Assembly: GCA_963707895.1 (NCBI GenBank)
Contig: CAVPRS010000011.1
Location: 1-64,000 of the forward strand
From: Fodinibacter sp963707895
GTDB lineage: Bacteria > Actinomycetota > Actinomycetes > Actinomycetales > Dermatophilaceae
Reading direction: 5' to 3'
DNA length: 64,000 nt
Both the position numbers and the translations under genes were made by a program. Below are positions 26,540-34,779 of this stretch, piece by piece; the stretch's first letter is position 1; every line of letters begins with the position of its first letter. The notes below the pieces were generated by a model. It was not told the DNA's origin, did no database searches, and saw nothing but the letters and a program-made list of their open reading frames with translations.

Positions 26540-28699
26540 TCAGATGTCCAGAAAGCGGACGTCGCGGGCGTTGCGCTGGATGAACGAGCGGCGTGACTCG
26601 ACGTCCTCGCCCATCAGGATCGAGAAGATCTCGTCGGCGGCGGCCGCGTCGTCGAGGGTGACCTGGAGGAGCACCCGTGAGTCGGGGTTCATCGTGGTCT
26701 CCCACAGCTCCTGGTAGTCCATCTCGCCCAGGCCCTTGTAGCGCTGGATCGGGTTGTCCTTGGGCAGCCGCCGGCCCTTGCTCTGGCCCTCGGCGATCAG
26801 GGCGTCGCGCTCGCGGTCGGTGAACGCGAACTCGTGCGGGGCGTTGCTCCACTTCAGGCGGAACAGCGGCGGCTGCGCGAGGTAGACGTAGCCGGCCTCG
26901 ATGAGCGGCTTCATGAACCGGAACAGCAGGGTCAGCAGCAGGGTGCGGATGTGCATGCCGTCGACGTCGGCATCGGCCATCAGCACGATCTTGTGATAGC
27001 GCGCCTTCTCGATGTCGAAGTCCTCACCGATGCCGGTACCGAACGCCGAGATGAGGGCCTGCACCTCCTGGTTGCCCAGGGCCTTGTCGAGGCGCGCGCG
27101 CTCGACGTTGAGGATCTTGCCGCGGATGGGGAGGATCGCCTGGTTGTGCGGGTTGCGCCCGCGCACGGCGGAGCCGCCGGCGGAGTCGCCCTCGACGATG
27201 AACACCTCGGAGACCGCGGGGTCCTTGGCCTGGCAGTCGCGCAGCTTGCCGGGCAGGCCGCCGCTCTCGAGCACCCGCTTGCGGGTGGCCTCGCGGGCCT
27301 TGCGGGCCGCCATCCGGGCTGCGGACGCCTGGATCGCCTTGCGGACGATCTCGCGACCCTCGTTGGGGTGGCTGTCGAGCCAGGCGCCGAACTCGTGGGT
27401 CATGGCGCTCTGCACGAAGCCCTTGACCTCGGAGTTGCCGAGCTTGGTCTTGGTCTGGCCCTCGAACTGCGGCTCGCCGAGCTTGACCGAGATGACGGCG
27501 GTGAGGCCCTCGCGGACGTCGTCGCCGGTGAGGTTCTCGTCCTTGTCCTTGAGCTGGTTCTGCTTGCGCGCGAAGTCGTTGACCAGCTTGGTCAGCGCCG
27601 CGCGGAAGCCCTCTTCGTGGGTGCCGCCCTCGTGGGTGTTGACCGTGTTGGCGTAGGAGTGCACCGACTCGGAGTAGGCGGTGGTCCACTGCATCGCGAG
27701 CTCGAGGGCCAGGCTGCGGTTGGGGTCCTCGACCTCGATGCTGATGACGTCGCTGTGCACCGGGTCGGACTTCTTGGAGCTCACCAGGTGGTTGACGTAG
27801 TCGACCAGGCCGTTGTCGTAGCGGTAGGACACCGAGCGCGCCGTGGTGGTGCGGGTCTCGCCGCCGGACTCCTCGTCCTCGTGGTCCTCGACCACCTCGA
27901 TGTCGGAGTCGACGCCGTCGAGGTCGGGCTCGCCGTCGTCGGTGCCGACCGCGGCCACCCGCTCGTCGACCAGGTTGATCCGCAGCCCCTTGTTGAGGAA
28001 GGCGTACTGCTGGAAGCGGGCCCGGATCGTCTCGTAGTCGTACTCGACGGTCTCGAAGATGTCGGCGTTGGCCCAGTAGGTGATGGTGGTGCCGGTGCGG
28101 TCGGTCTCCTCCATCTGCTCCAGGCTGCCGGTGGGGACGCCGTGGTCGAAGGACATCCGGAAGGCGTGCCCCTTCTGTCGCACGCACACGTCGAGCCGGG
28201 TCGACAGGGCGTTGACCACCGAGGAGCCGACGCCGTGCAGGCCACCGGACACCTTGTAGCCGCCGCCGCCGAACTTGCCGCCGGCGTGCAGCTGGGTGAG
28301 CACGAGCTCGACGGCGCTGACGCCCTCGGTGGGGTGGATGTCGGTGGGGATGCCGCGCCCGTTGTCCTTGACCCGGACCGCGCCGTTCTCCATCAGGGTG
28401 ACGTCGATGGTGTCGGCGTAGCCGGCGAGGGCCTCGTCGACCGCGTTGTCGACGATCTCCCAGACCAGGTGGTGCAGGCCGCGCTCACCGGTGGAGCCGA
28501 TGTACATGCCGGGCCGCTTGCGCACCGCCTCGAGACCCTCGAGCACGGTGATCGAGCCGGCGTCGTAGGCCGCGCCGTCGAGCTCGGGCACGACGCCCTC
28601 GGCCTCGGGGTCGACGGACTCAGCCTCGGCCTCGGCGGCCAGGTCGACGACCGGCTCCGGGGTCTGGTCAGGGGTCAGGTCGGGCTGCTGGTCCGCCAC
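26540..28699 (-). CDS. gyrB: DNA gyrase subunit B
   Basis: 719-residue ATPase subunit. The N-terminal GHKL ATP site shows EIVDNAVDEALAG and HGVGSSVVNALS, and the Toprim domain shows EGDSAGGSA, PIRGKILNVERARLDK and the metal-binding DADVDG. The C-terminus ends NARDVRFLDI as in the family. The GTG at 28699 (VADQQPDL) has an AAGGAG site 4 bases upstream; the frame is open 16 codons further without a better start. An acidic 50-residue leader precedes the ATPase domain. A 40-residue acidic insertion (VEDHEDEESGGETRT region) lies in the transducer domain, as is usual in Actinobacteria. Confidence 0.97.
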   Translation of the reverse strand: MADQQPDLTPDQTPEPVVDLAAEAEAESVDPEAEGVVPELDGAAYDAGSITVLEGLEAVRKRPGMYIGSTGERGLHHLVWEIVDNAVDEALAGYADTIDVTLMENGAVRVKDNGRGIPTDIHPTEGVSAVELVLTQLHAGGKFGGGGYKVSGGLHGVGSSVVNALSTRLDVCVRQKGHAFRMSFDHGVPTGSLEQMEETDRTGTTITYWANADIFETVEYDYETIRARFQQYAFLNKGLRINLVDERVAAVGTDDGEPDLDGVDSDIEVVEDHEDEESGGETRTTTARSVSYRYDNGLVDYVNHLVSSKKSDPVHSDVISIEVEDPNRSLALELAMQWTTAYSESVHSYANTVNTHEGGTHEEGFRAALTKLVNDFARKQNQLKDKDENLTGDDVREGLTAVISVKLGEPQFEGQTKTKLGNSEVKGFVQSAMTHEFGAWLDSHPNEGREIVRKAIQASAARMAARKAREATRKRVLESGGLPGKLRDCQAKDPAVSEVFIVEGDSAGGSAVRGRNPHNQAILPIRGKILNVERARLDKALGNQEVQALISAFGTGIGEDFDIEKARYHKIVLMADADVDGMHIRTLLLTLLFRFMKPLIEAGYVYLAQPPLFRLKWSNAPHEFAFTDRERDALIAEGQSKGRRLPKDNPIQRYKGLGEMDYQELWETTMNPDSRVLLQVTLDDAAAADEIFSILMGEDVESRRSFIQRNARDVRFLDI

Positions 28700-29052
28700 G
28701 GGTCTCCTTCGTCGGCAGGCCCCACCGGAGCGACCGGCGGGACTCATGGCGCACGCCCAAAGGCGACGAACGCCTTGGGCGCGATTTCTGGCTCCAGTCT
28801 ACCGGTCAACGGCGACAGGACATGCCCCGGGGAGGCCCGTGGGGGCACCTTTCGCGCGAATTCAGGCCCGGATTCGACCCCCGTCACGCGACCGGCCCCC
28901 TCAGGGCGCCTGAACCGCCTTCCTCGTCCGCGATGCGAGAAGTCCGATGATGGGTTGGTCCAGGTGGGGCGCGCATCCCGCCGTGCTGACCTTCCCGGTC
29001 CCGCTACGGTGTGCGCACTGAGGGGGATTTCGCCACGAGGGGGAGCACAACC
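28700..29052. other. Divergent intergenic region between gyrB and lipoprotein gene
   Basis: 353 bases without a gene. It must hold the gyrB promoter (minus) and that of the lipoprotein (plus). A TACGGT at 29004-29009 could be the lipoprotein -10. No repeats or RNA structure were recognised. Confidence 0.5.
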
Positions 29053-29762
29053 ATGAGGTCTTTCGTCGTCACCGCACGGGCCGCCGGCACGGCTGCCGTC
29101 ACGGTCGCAGCCGTCGCCCTGGCCCTGTCCGGGTGCGGTGGGTCACCGTCCACCGACGCCACGACGGCACCTGCCGGCGGCTCTGCGTCGACGTCCGCGT
29201 CGCATCCGCGTCGGCATCCGCGTCCTCGTCGCCCAGCGAGGCCACCCTGCCCGACGGCAGCCAGTGGGTGGAGGCGCCCAAGTCGGGCATCCGCTTCCCG
29301 GTGCCCGAGGACTGGAGGTCGATGTCGTTCCGCGAGGTGATCGACTCCGGCGACAAGGAGGCGATCGACGAGGCGGCCAAGAGCATGGGCGTCACGCCCG
29401 AGCAGCTCGACACCATCGCCGACCAGATCGAGGTCATCGTGTTCGGCCCGACGGTCAAGGGCTTCGCGGTGAACATCAACGCCGTGCCGCAGCCGAACAC
29501 CGCGATGCCGACGGCCGCGGAGGCGACCAGCCAGCTGCAGGGGATCGGCGGCAAGGTCGGCAAGGCCAAGGAGGGCACCACCTCGCTGGGCAAGTCGCTC
29601 GTCGTGCCCTACACGCTCAAGGTGCAGGACCGCACCGTTCAGGGCCGCACCCTGCTGATCGAGACCGACGACGGGGTCGCCACGCTCACCGTGTCGCACG
29701 TGTCGGGCGACGAGGCCGACAAGCTGACCACGTCGATCCTGGACAACGTCGACGCCCTCTGA
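29053..29762 (+). pseudogene. Secreted lipoprotein of unknown function, frame broken by one base
   Basis: Start MRSFVVTARAAGTAAVTVAA, lipobox ALSGCGG (lipidated Cys), then a Ser/Ala-rich linker. The body is read in another frame from about 29203: ATLPDGSQWVEAPKSGIRFP, EDWRSMSFREVIDSGDKEA and so on to the stop. Adding one G after 29202, inside a repeated tcggcatccgcg unit, joins the frames as an SASASASASS linker. About 235 residues result. No family is recognised; the body resembles small exported proteins that take part in envelope upkeep. The break may be a consensus error or slippage in the short repeat. Confidence 0.65.
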
Positions 29763-29772
29763 GCCCGAGCGG

Positions 29773-30456
29773 TCAGTCGCCCGTTCCGTCCGCCTCGCGG
29801 TAGACCTGCACCGACCCGACCGGCTCGAAGCCGGCCGACAGCAGGGCCCGCAGGCTCGGGACGTTCGCCGGTGACACGCAGGCCGCCACCGGCTCGCCCG
29901 CCGGCACGAGGCCACGGGCTGCCCGGGCGAGGGCGGTGCCGAGGCCGGTGCCGCGCTGGGCGGGCGCGACCTGGAGGCTGAGCTCGGGCAGGCCCCCGAT
30001 GCCGGTCGCCAGCGTGAGCACCGTGTCGTCGTCGCCCTCGACCCCGTAGACCTGAACGTCGCCGCGGATCGGCAGCGCGTGGCGCACCCGGGGGTGGGCG
30101 CGCAGGTCGGGTCGGATGACGAGCCACGGCTCGGGTGCGCCGGTCCCCTCGGCGAGGAGCACGGCATCCAGCACGTCGACCCAGCCGTCGCAGCCGGCGA
30201 GACGGGTCATGACGCGCGGGTCGTGGGCCGCGCCCCAGCCGTCGAGCTGCCAGGTGTCGAGATCGAGGTCGGTGACCTGGTCGGGGGCCGACACCAGCGC
30301 CTGACCGGTGACCGCGACCACGGCGAAGACGCCGTCGCGCCACGGGGCGACCCGGGCCCACGAGCCGTCGACGTCGGGACGGGGGCCGCGCCAGGCGCGC
30401 AGCAGCAGGTCGGCGACGGGATGGCGGGCATCCGTGGCCGCGGTGGGCCGGGGCAC
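29773..30456 (-). CDS. GNAT family N-acetyltransferase
   Basis: 227-residue protein with a C-terminal GNAT fold: the acetyl-CoA-binding motif VAPAQRGTGLGTALARAA and the ANVPSLRALLSAGFEPVG strand-helix are typical. The N-terminal half (VADLLLRAWRGPRPDVDG onward) is unlike known substrates-binding lobes I recognise. The GTG start lies 2 bases after the thioesterase stop, so both are in one operon with the M4 protease. The acceptor substrate cannot be told. Confidence 0.82.
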   Translation of the reverse strand: MPRPTAATDARHPVADLLLRAWRGPRPDVDGSWARVAPWRDGVFAVVAVTGQALVSAPDQVTDLDLDTWQLDGWGAAHDPRVMTRLAGCDGWVDVLDAVLLAEGTGAPEPWLVIRPDLRAHPRVRHALPIRGDVQVYGVEGDDDTVLTLATGIGGLPELSLQVAPAQRGTGLGTALARAARGLVPAGEPVAACVSPANVPSLRALLSAGFEPVGSVQVYREADGTGD

Positions 30457-30458
30457 GC

Positions 30459-30932
30459 TCAGACCGCACCGTCCTGGGCGGGGACCGGGCGCCGGCTGAT
30501 CGCGGCCTCGAGGTGGGCGCGGACGGCATCCGGGATGGGGACCGGGCGCCGGGTCACGCGGTCGACGTAGACCTGGGCCCAGAGCCCGTGGGCGGCGATC
30601 TGCTCGTCGTCGGGCAGGAAGACGCCGAACTCGAACAGCACGCTGGTGCGGCCCAGCCGGTTGGACCGGACGCCGACCTCGACCGTGACCGGGAAGGACA
30701 CCTCGCGGTAGTAGCGGCAGCTCGTCTCCGCGACCACGCCGAGGGTGGGGGCGGTGTTCTCGTCGATGCCGGTCTCGGCCTGCATCCAGGCGTTGAGCAC
30801 ACTGTCGAACAGCTCGAGGTAGACCGCGTTGTTGAGGTGGCCGAACATGTCGTTGTCGGACCAGCGGGTCGGCACCGGCCGGATCGCGTCGAAGTCGGCG
30901 CGGGTCAGCGCCCGGGGGTCCGGCTCGGTCAT
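30459..30932 (-). CDS. Acyl-CoA thioesterase, hotdog fold (4HBT-like)
   Basis: 157-residue hotdog protein. The RWSDNDMFGHLNNAVYLELF motif carries the catalytic Asp used by 4-hydroxybenzoyl-CoA-type and YbgC-type thioesterases. CRYYREVSFP and VEVGVRSNRLGRTSV fit the rest of the fold. It would hydrolyse acyl-CoA; chain specificity is unknown. Its ATG overlaps the stop of the M4 protease gene by four bases, and the GNAT gene follows directly. Confidence 0.9.
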   Translation of the reverse strand: MTEPDPRALTRADFDAIRPVPTRWSDNDMFGHLNNAVYLELFDSVLNAWMQAETGIDENTAPTLGVVAETSCRYYREVSFPVTVEVGVRSNRLGRTSVLFEFGVFLPDDEQIAAHGLWAQVYVDRVTRRPVPIPDAVRAHLEAAISRRPVPAQDGAV

Positions 30933-32452
30933 GGCCCGATCGTAGGCCCGGGCCCGCCGAGGGTGCGCTCGAGGAGGTTGCGCACGTCGTCGGGCAGGCC
31001 TGGCTCGGGGAGCAGCAGGTCGAGCGGCGGTGTCGCGCAGCGCACCCCGTAGCAGAAGGCGTCGGGCCGGTTGGGACTGCCGGAGATGGCGTCGGCCAGG
31101 GCGGGCAGGCCGTCGTCGGCCAGGAGGGAGTGCCAGGCGCGGGCGTCGCTGTTGGGCAGCTCGCCCAGGACGACGGTGCGCTCGAGGGTGCGGCCCGCGA
31201 TGCCACCCGTGCGGCGCAGGCTCACCTCGGTGGCGGGGCCGGGCGTCGTGTCTGTGCCGGGGTCGCCGCCCGGGTCCGAGGCCGGGCCCCCGTCGGTTCC
31301 GGGTGCGGTCGGCGCGGTCGGCGCGGTCGGCGCCTCGGCCGCGGAGGCGACGCCCACGGCATCCCAGCCTGCCTTCACCGCGGCGACCACCTCGGAGTCG
31401 GCACCGTGGCGGGCCGTGGCCGCGGCGACGGTGAGGCGCGCGAAGGTGGCGAAGTCGCAGTCGGCGCTGATGTCACCGGTGATCGTGTCGACCCAGACCT
31501 GGCCGGCGGCCTCCCAGGCGTTGCCGCCCAAGGTCGTGGCGACGACGTGGAAGGCCTTGTTGGGGATGCCCGAGTTGATGTGGACCCCGCCGTTGTCGTC
31601 GGTGGTGTCGACGTAGCCGCTCATGTGCGCCGGCTGCGGGTCCTTGCCCAGGCGCGGGTCGTCGTAGGCGGTGCCCGGCGCGGCCATCGAGCGCAGGGCG
31701 ACACCGTTGACCCCGGGTGCCAGCAGCTCGGCGCCGACGAGCCAGTCGGCCTGGTCGGCGGTCTGGCCGAGCAGCCGCTGCTTGACGAGCACGCCGAAGA
31801 CGTCGGAGACCGACTCGTTGAGGGCGCCGGACTGGTCCTGGTAGTTCAGGCCGGAGGTGTACTGGGTGACCCCGTGGGCCAGCTCGTGGCCGATGACGTC
31901 GACGCTGCGGGTGAACGGCAGGAAGATGACGCCGTCGCCGTCGCCGAAGACCATCTGGGTGCCGTCCCAGAACGCGTTGTCGTAGTTGGTGCCGAAGTGG
32001 ACGCTGGCGACCAGGGGCAGGCCCTTGCCGTCGAGGGAGTTGCGGCCGTAGGCCTGCTGCCACAGCTGCCAGGTGTCGCCGAGCCCGTCGTAGGCCTCGG
32101 TGACCGCCCGGTCACCGGTGGGCGGGTCACCCTCGGAGCGGACCAGGGTGCCCGGCAGCGTGGTGCCGTGCTTGGCGTCGTGGACGGCCCGCTGCGGCCC
32201 GGCGGTCGTGCCGGGGGCCAGCCGCTGCCTGGGTGCGCGGCCGGTGGTGGGCCGTAGCGACCCGGTGCGGCGGTCCTGGCGCAGCTCGGCGTCGACAGCG
32301 AGCGTCGCCTGCGCGTGCTCGGCGGCCCTCGGGTCGTCGGACGAGGCGAGGGCCTCGAGCAGGTAGGGCGGCACGATCGAGCAGTGCACCGGGGACGGCG
32401 CGGGCTGGGTCGGCGGCAGGTGCGGCGACGGCGGGAGCTGGTGGGACGGCAT
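30929..32452 (-). CDS. Protealysin-like M4 metalloprotease fused to an emfourin-like C-terminal domain
   Basis: 507-residue protein without a signal peptide. The N-terminus holds a short protealysin-type propeptide (CSIVPPYLLEALASSDDPRA), then a thermolysin-like domain with the zinc motif VIGHELAHGVTQ, third ligand in NESVSDVFG and proton donor region HINSGIPNKAFH. After a repetitive Ala/Pro/Thr, Asp/Gly linker (~residues 370-410) comes a ~95-residue domain starting VSLRRTGGIAGRTLERTVVL and ending LLERTL that resembles emfourin, the dedicated protealysin inhibitor. In Serratia the inhibitor is a separate neighbouring gene. The start at 32452 (MPSHQLPPSPH) excludes 16 upstream codons without similarity. 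The protease call is firm; the inhibitor-domain call is moderate. Confidence 0.88.
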   Translation of the reverse strand: MPSHQLPPSPHLPPTQPAPSPVHCSIVPPYLLEALASSDDPRAAEHAQATLAVDAELRQDRRTGSLRPTTGRAPRQRLAPGTTAGPQRAVHDAKHGTTLPGTLVRSEGDPPTGDRAVTEAYDGLGDTWQLWQQAYGRNSLDGKGLPLVASVHFGTNYDNAFWDGTQMVFGDGDGVIFLPFTRSVDVIGHELAHGVTQYTSGLNYQDQSGALNESVSDVFGVLVKQRLLGQTADQADWLVGAELLAPGVNGVALRSMAAPGTAYDDPRLGKDPQPAHMSGYVDTTDDNGGVHINSGIPNKAFHVVATTLGGNAWEAAGQVWVDTITGDISADCDFATFARLTVAAATARHGADSEVVAAVKAGWDAVGVASAAEAPTAPTAPTAPGTDGGPASDPGGDPGTDTTPGPATEVSLRRTGGIAGRTLERTVVLGELPNSDARAWHSLLADDGLPALADAISGSPNRPDAFCYGVRCATPPLDLLLPEPGLPDDVRNLLERTLGGPGPTIGP

Positions 32453-32533
32453 ACGCCAACCCTGCCCCGCAGCACCGACACCCGCGACCGCAAGGAGCAC
32501 ACGATCCGCGAGCCACCAGCCACGCCAGCCCGG

Positions 32534-32591
32534 CGAGAGTAGAGAACACGCCGCGAGTGGGACCCCTCGGACGGTGTGTTCTCTACTCTCG
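32534..32591. repeat. Perfect 16-bp inverted repeat between M4 protease and enoyl-CoA hydratase genes
   Basis: Arms CGAGAGTAGAGAACAC (32534-32549) and its exact complement (32576-32591), with further CCG/CGG and CGAG/CTCG pairing inside the 26-base spacer. It follows the stop of the enoyl-CoA hydratase gene and precedes the protease start. It could be a terminator or a regulator site; there is no T-run, and the arms are AT-richer than the surroundings. Confidence 0.6.
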
Positions 32592-32609
32592 ACAGCGGAT
32601 GGGGCGCCC

Positions 32610-33353
32610 TCAGCGGCGCAGGGCCGCGGCCATCCGCTCCTGGGCGACCGCCGAGTGGAAGAGCAGCCCGCTGAGCCGGGCCATCTCGTCGCCGCGCTCG
32701 TCGAACGCCGCCACGAGGTCGGCGTTGAGCAGCCGCTTGGCTTCCACGAGCCCCTGGCGAGCGCCGGCGCGCAGGTCGTCGAGCACCCGGGCGGTCACGG
32801 CATCCACCTCGCCCGCGGGGACCACGTGGGTGACCAGGCCCTGCTCGCGTGCCTCGTCGGCATCCACCGAACGACCGGTGAGGAACCAGTCGGATGCCGC
32901 CCGCGGGCTGATCCGGGCCCGCAGCGGGATCGAGATGACGGCCGCCGCGAGGCCGAGCCGAACCTCGGTGAGTGCGAAGCTCACGTCGTCGCGGCACACC
33001 ACGATGTCGGATGACGCGACCAGCCCCAGGCCGCCGGCACGCACCGCGCCGTCGAGGCGGCACACGACCGGAACCGGCAGCGCCGCGATCGCCCGCTGGA
33101 GGGCGATGATGCCGCGGGCCGACTCGACCATGTCGACGGTCGTGGCCTCCTTGAGGTCGGCGCCGGCGCAGAACACCGGGTGCGACGAGCGCAGCAGCAC
33201 GCCGTGCAGCGACTCGTCGGCACCGGCCTCGGCGAGGTGTCCAGAGAGGTCGGCCACGAGCCGGCGGGAGAGTGCGTTGCGGTTCGCGGGGGAGTCGAGG
33301 GTGAGCACCGCGATGCGGTCGTCGTCGGCCCGGTGCACCAGTGCGTCGCTCAC
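32610..33353 (-). CDS. Enoyl-CoA hydratase/isomerase family protein
   Basis: 247-residue crotonase-fold protein. The oxyanion-hole elements VFCAGADLKEA and the AVRAGGLGLVASSDIVV loop are seen, but the latter has RAGGLG where AxGGGxE is usual, and the classical catalytic Glu positions read as Leu/Ala-rich (TEVRLGLAAAVIS keeps the E in TEV). Substrate and exact reaction are therefore open. The GTG at 33353 (VSDALVHRADD) is preferred by family alignment; another GTG six codons upstream is possible. It stands alone between a hairpin and the oxidoreductase gene. Confidence 0.85.
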   Translation of the reverse strand: MSDALVHRADDDRIAVLTLDSPANRNALSRRLVADLSGHLAEAGADESLHGVLLRSSHPVFCAGADLKEATTVDMVESARGIIALQRAIAALPVPVVCRLDGAVRAGGLGLVASSDIVVCRDDVSFALTEVRLGLAAAVISIPLRARISPRAASDWFLTGRSVDADEAREQGLVTHVVPAGEVDAVTARVLDDLRAGARQGLVEAKRLLNADLVAAFDERGDEMARLSGLLFHSAVAQERMAAALRR

Positions 33354-33430
33354 CCGCCCGACCCTAGCCACTTCCGCGGAGTTGGGTGCTCAGGTGGCTG
33401 CCCCGGCGACCACCTGGGCACCCGACTCGG

Positions 33431-33928
33431 TCACGCGGCGGCGCGGACCAGGAACACCGGCATCCCGGGTGCCACCGCGGCGATCTCGGCGTCGGTCGAC
33501 TTCTTGGACAGGCCCTCGACGAACCGGCCGACCTCCCAGCCCCACTTGTCCAGGTAGAGCCGCAGCACCGGCAGCCGCTCGCCGACGGGCAGCTCGGTGA
33601 GGGTGACGTCCTCGGTGTGCTTGCCCAGGCGCAGCTGGCCGACGCCTGCGGCGCGTGCGTTGCGCACCCACTGGGTCTTGCCGCGCGGGGCGACGAGGTA
33701 GCGCTCGCCGTCGAGCTCGAGGAGATTGACCGGGGTGCTGCGCAGCTCGCCGCTCGTACGACCCCGCACGAGGAGCACCCGCGAGCCCATCAGGCTGATG
33801 CCGTGCGCGGTGAGCCAGCGCACCGCGGCTGCGAACCACCCTTCCACCCGCTTGGGGACCACGTAACGGTTCGGGTCGACCGGTGTGCCGGCCGAGGTCG
33901 GGTCCTGGTCGCTGTTCGGCTGGCTCAT
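33431..33928 (-). CDS. Deazaflavin-dependent nitroreductase-like oxidoreductase
   Basis: 165-residue protein of the F420/deazaflavin-dependent nitroreductase family. Landmarks are LMGSRVLLVRGRTSGELRST, PVNLLELDGERYLVAPRGKT and WVRNARAAGVGQLRLGKH, the split-barrel that binds the flavin or deazaflavin phosphate. Members reduce quinones or xenobiotics. The ATG at 33928 has AAGGAG 6 bases upstream. It is transcribed divergently from the TetR gene, and both starts face the paired operators, so it is very probably the regulator's target. Confidence 0.87.
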   Translation of the reverse strand: MSQPNSDQDPTSAGTPVDPNRYVVPKRVEGWFAAAVRWLTAHGISLMGSRVLLVRGRTSGELRSTPVNLLELDGERYLVAPRGKTQWVRNARAAGVGQLRLGKHTEDVTLTELPVGERLPVLRLYLDKWGWEVGRFVEGLSKKSTDAEIAAVAPGMPVFLVRAAA

Positions 33929-33949
33929 GGGATTCTCCTTGGTCTGGTT

Positions 33950-33964
33950 GAGAGCACTGCTCTC
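33950..33964. promoter_or_regulatory. TetR-type operator 1 (oxidoreductase side)
   Basis: GAGAGCACTGCTCTC is a 15-bp palindrome (7-bp arms, one centre base) 22 bases upstream of the oxidoreductase start. Its core AGAGCACTGCTCT is the exact reverse complement of the second operator core. Confidence 0.8.
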
Positions 33965-34007
33965 GGTCTGTTGGTTCCCACTGTGACGTGCCCTGTCCGG
34001 GATGTCA

Positions 34008-34020
34008 AGAGCAGTGCTCT
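34008..34020. promoter_or_regulatory. TetR-type operator 2 (regulator side)
   Basis: AGAGCAGTGCTCT, a 13-bp palindrome 24 bases upstream of the TetR start. Operator centres are 57 bases apart. Repressor bound at both sites would shut off both divergent promoters. Confidence 0.8.
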
Positions 34021-34043
34021 CGTTTCTGTGGCAGGATGCCGGA

Positions 34044-34748
34044 ATGACCACCCGAGCCCGCCGCCGCGAGGACGTCGAGGCGCGCGTCCTCGTCATCGGC
34101 CGACAGCACCTCGCCGAGCACGGCGCGGCCGGTCTGTCGCTGCGGGCGGTGACCCGTGACCTGGGAATGGTGTCGTCGGCCGTCTACCGCTACGTCGCCA
34201 ACCGCGACGAGCTGCTCACCCTGCTGCTCGTCGACGCGTACGGCGACCAGTCGGATGCCGTCGACGCCGCGGTCGTCGCGGCTGCAGACCAGCCGTGGTC
34301 GGTGCGCGCACTCGCGGCCGCGCACGCGTTCCGGGACTGGGCCGTGCGTGAACCCAGCCGCTACGCCCTGCTCTACGGCAGCCCGGTGCCCGGGTACGCC
34401 GCCCCGGCGGAGGTGACCAACGAGCCGGGTACCCGCGTCATCGGCGCCCTGCTCACGCTCGTGGGCGAGGGAGTGGCAGTGGGTGACGTCCCCGACGGGC
34501 CCGCACCCGACGACCCGCCCGAACCCCTCGCCACCGACCTTCGCGCGGTCGGTGCCGAGGTCGGCCTGGCCACGCACCCGGCGGTGCTGGCCCGCGCCAT
34601 GTTGCTCTGGTCGACGGTGGTCGGCGGCACCAGCCTCGAGGTGTTCGGGCAGTACGGCCCCGACACCCTGCGTGAACCCGCCCAGGCCTTCGACCAGCAG
34701 GTGCGGATGGCGCTCGCGGTGCTGCGCGGCACCCTCGAGCAGGCCTGA
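34044..34748 (+). CDS. TetR/AcrR family transcriptional regulator
   Basis: 234-residue regulator. The N-terminal HTH is at residues ~10-55 (RQHLAEHGAAGLSLRAVTRD, LGMVSSAVYRYVANRDELL). The C-terminal ligand domain (SVRALAAAHAFRDWAVREPS onward) resembles the WHG-type domain. The ATG at 34044 begins the family core. It is divergent from the deazaflavin oxidoreductase gene with two matching operators between them, implying autoregulation and control of the oxidoreductase in response to a small ligand, probably the enzyme's substrate. Confidence 0.93.
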   Translation: MTTRARRREDVEARVLVIGRQHLAEHGAAGLSLRAVTRDLGMVSSAVYRYVANRDELLTLLLVDAYGDQSDAVDAAVVAAADQPWSVRALAAAHAFRDWAVREPSRYALLYGSPVPGYAAPAEVTNEPGTRVIGALLTLVGEGVAVGDVPDGPAPDDPPEPLATDLRAVGAEVGLATHPAVLARAMLLWSTVVGGTSLEVFGQYGPDTLREPAQAFDQQVRMALAVLRGTLEQA

Positions 34749-34779
34749 CCCGGACGCGAGTCCGCCAGCAGCGGCGGCC

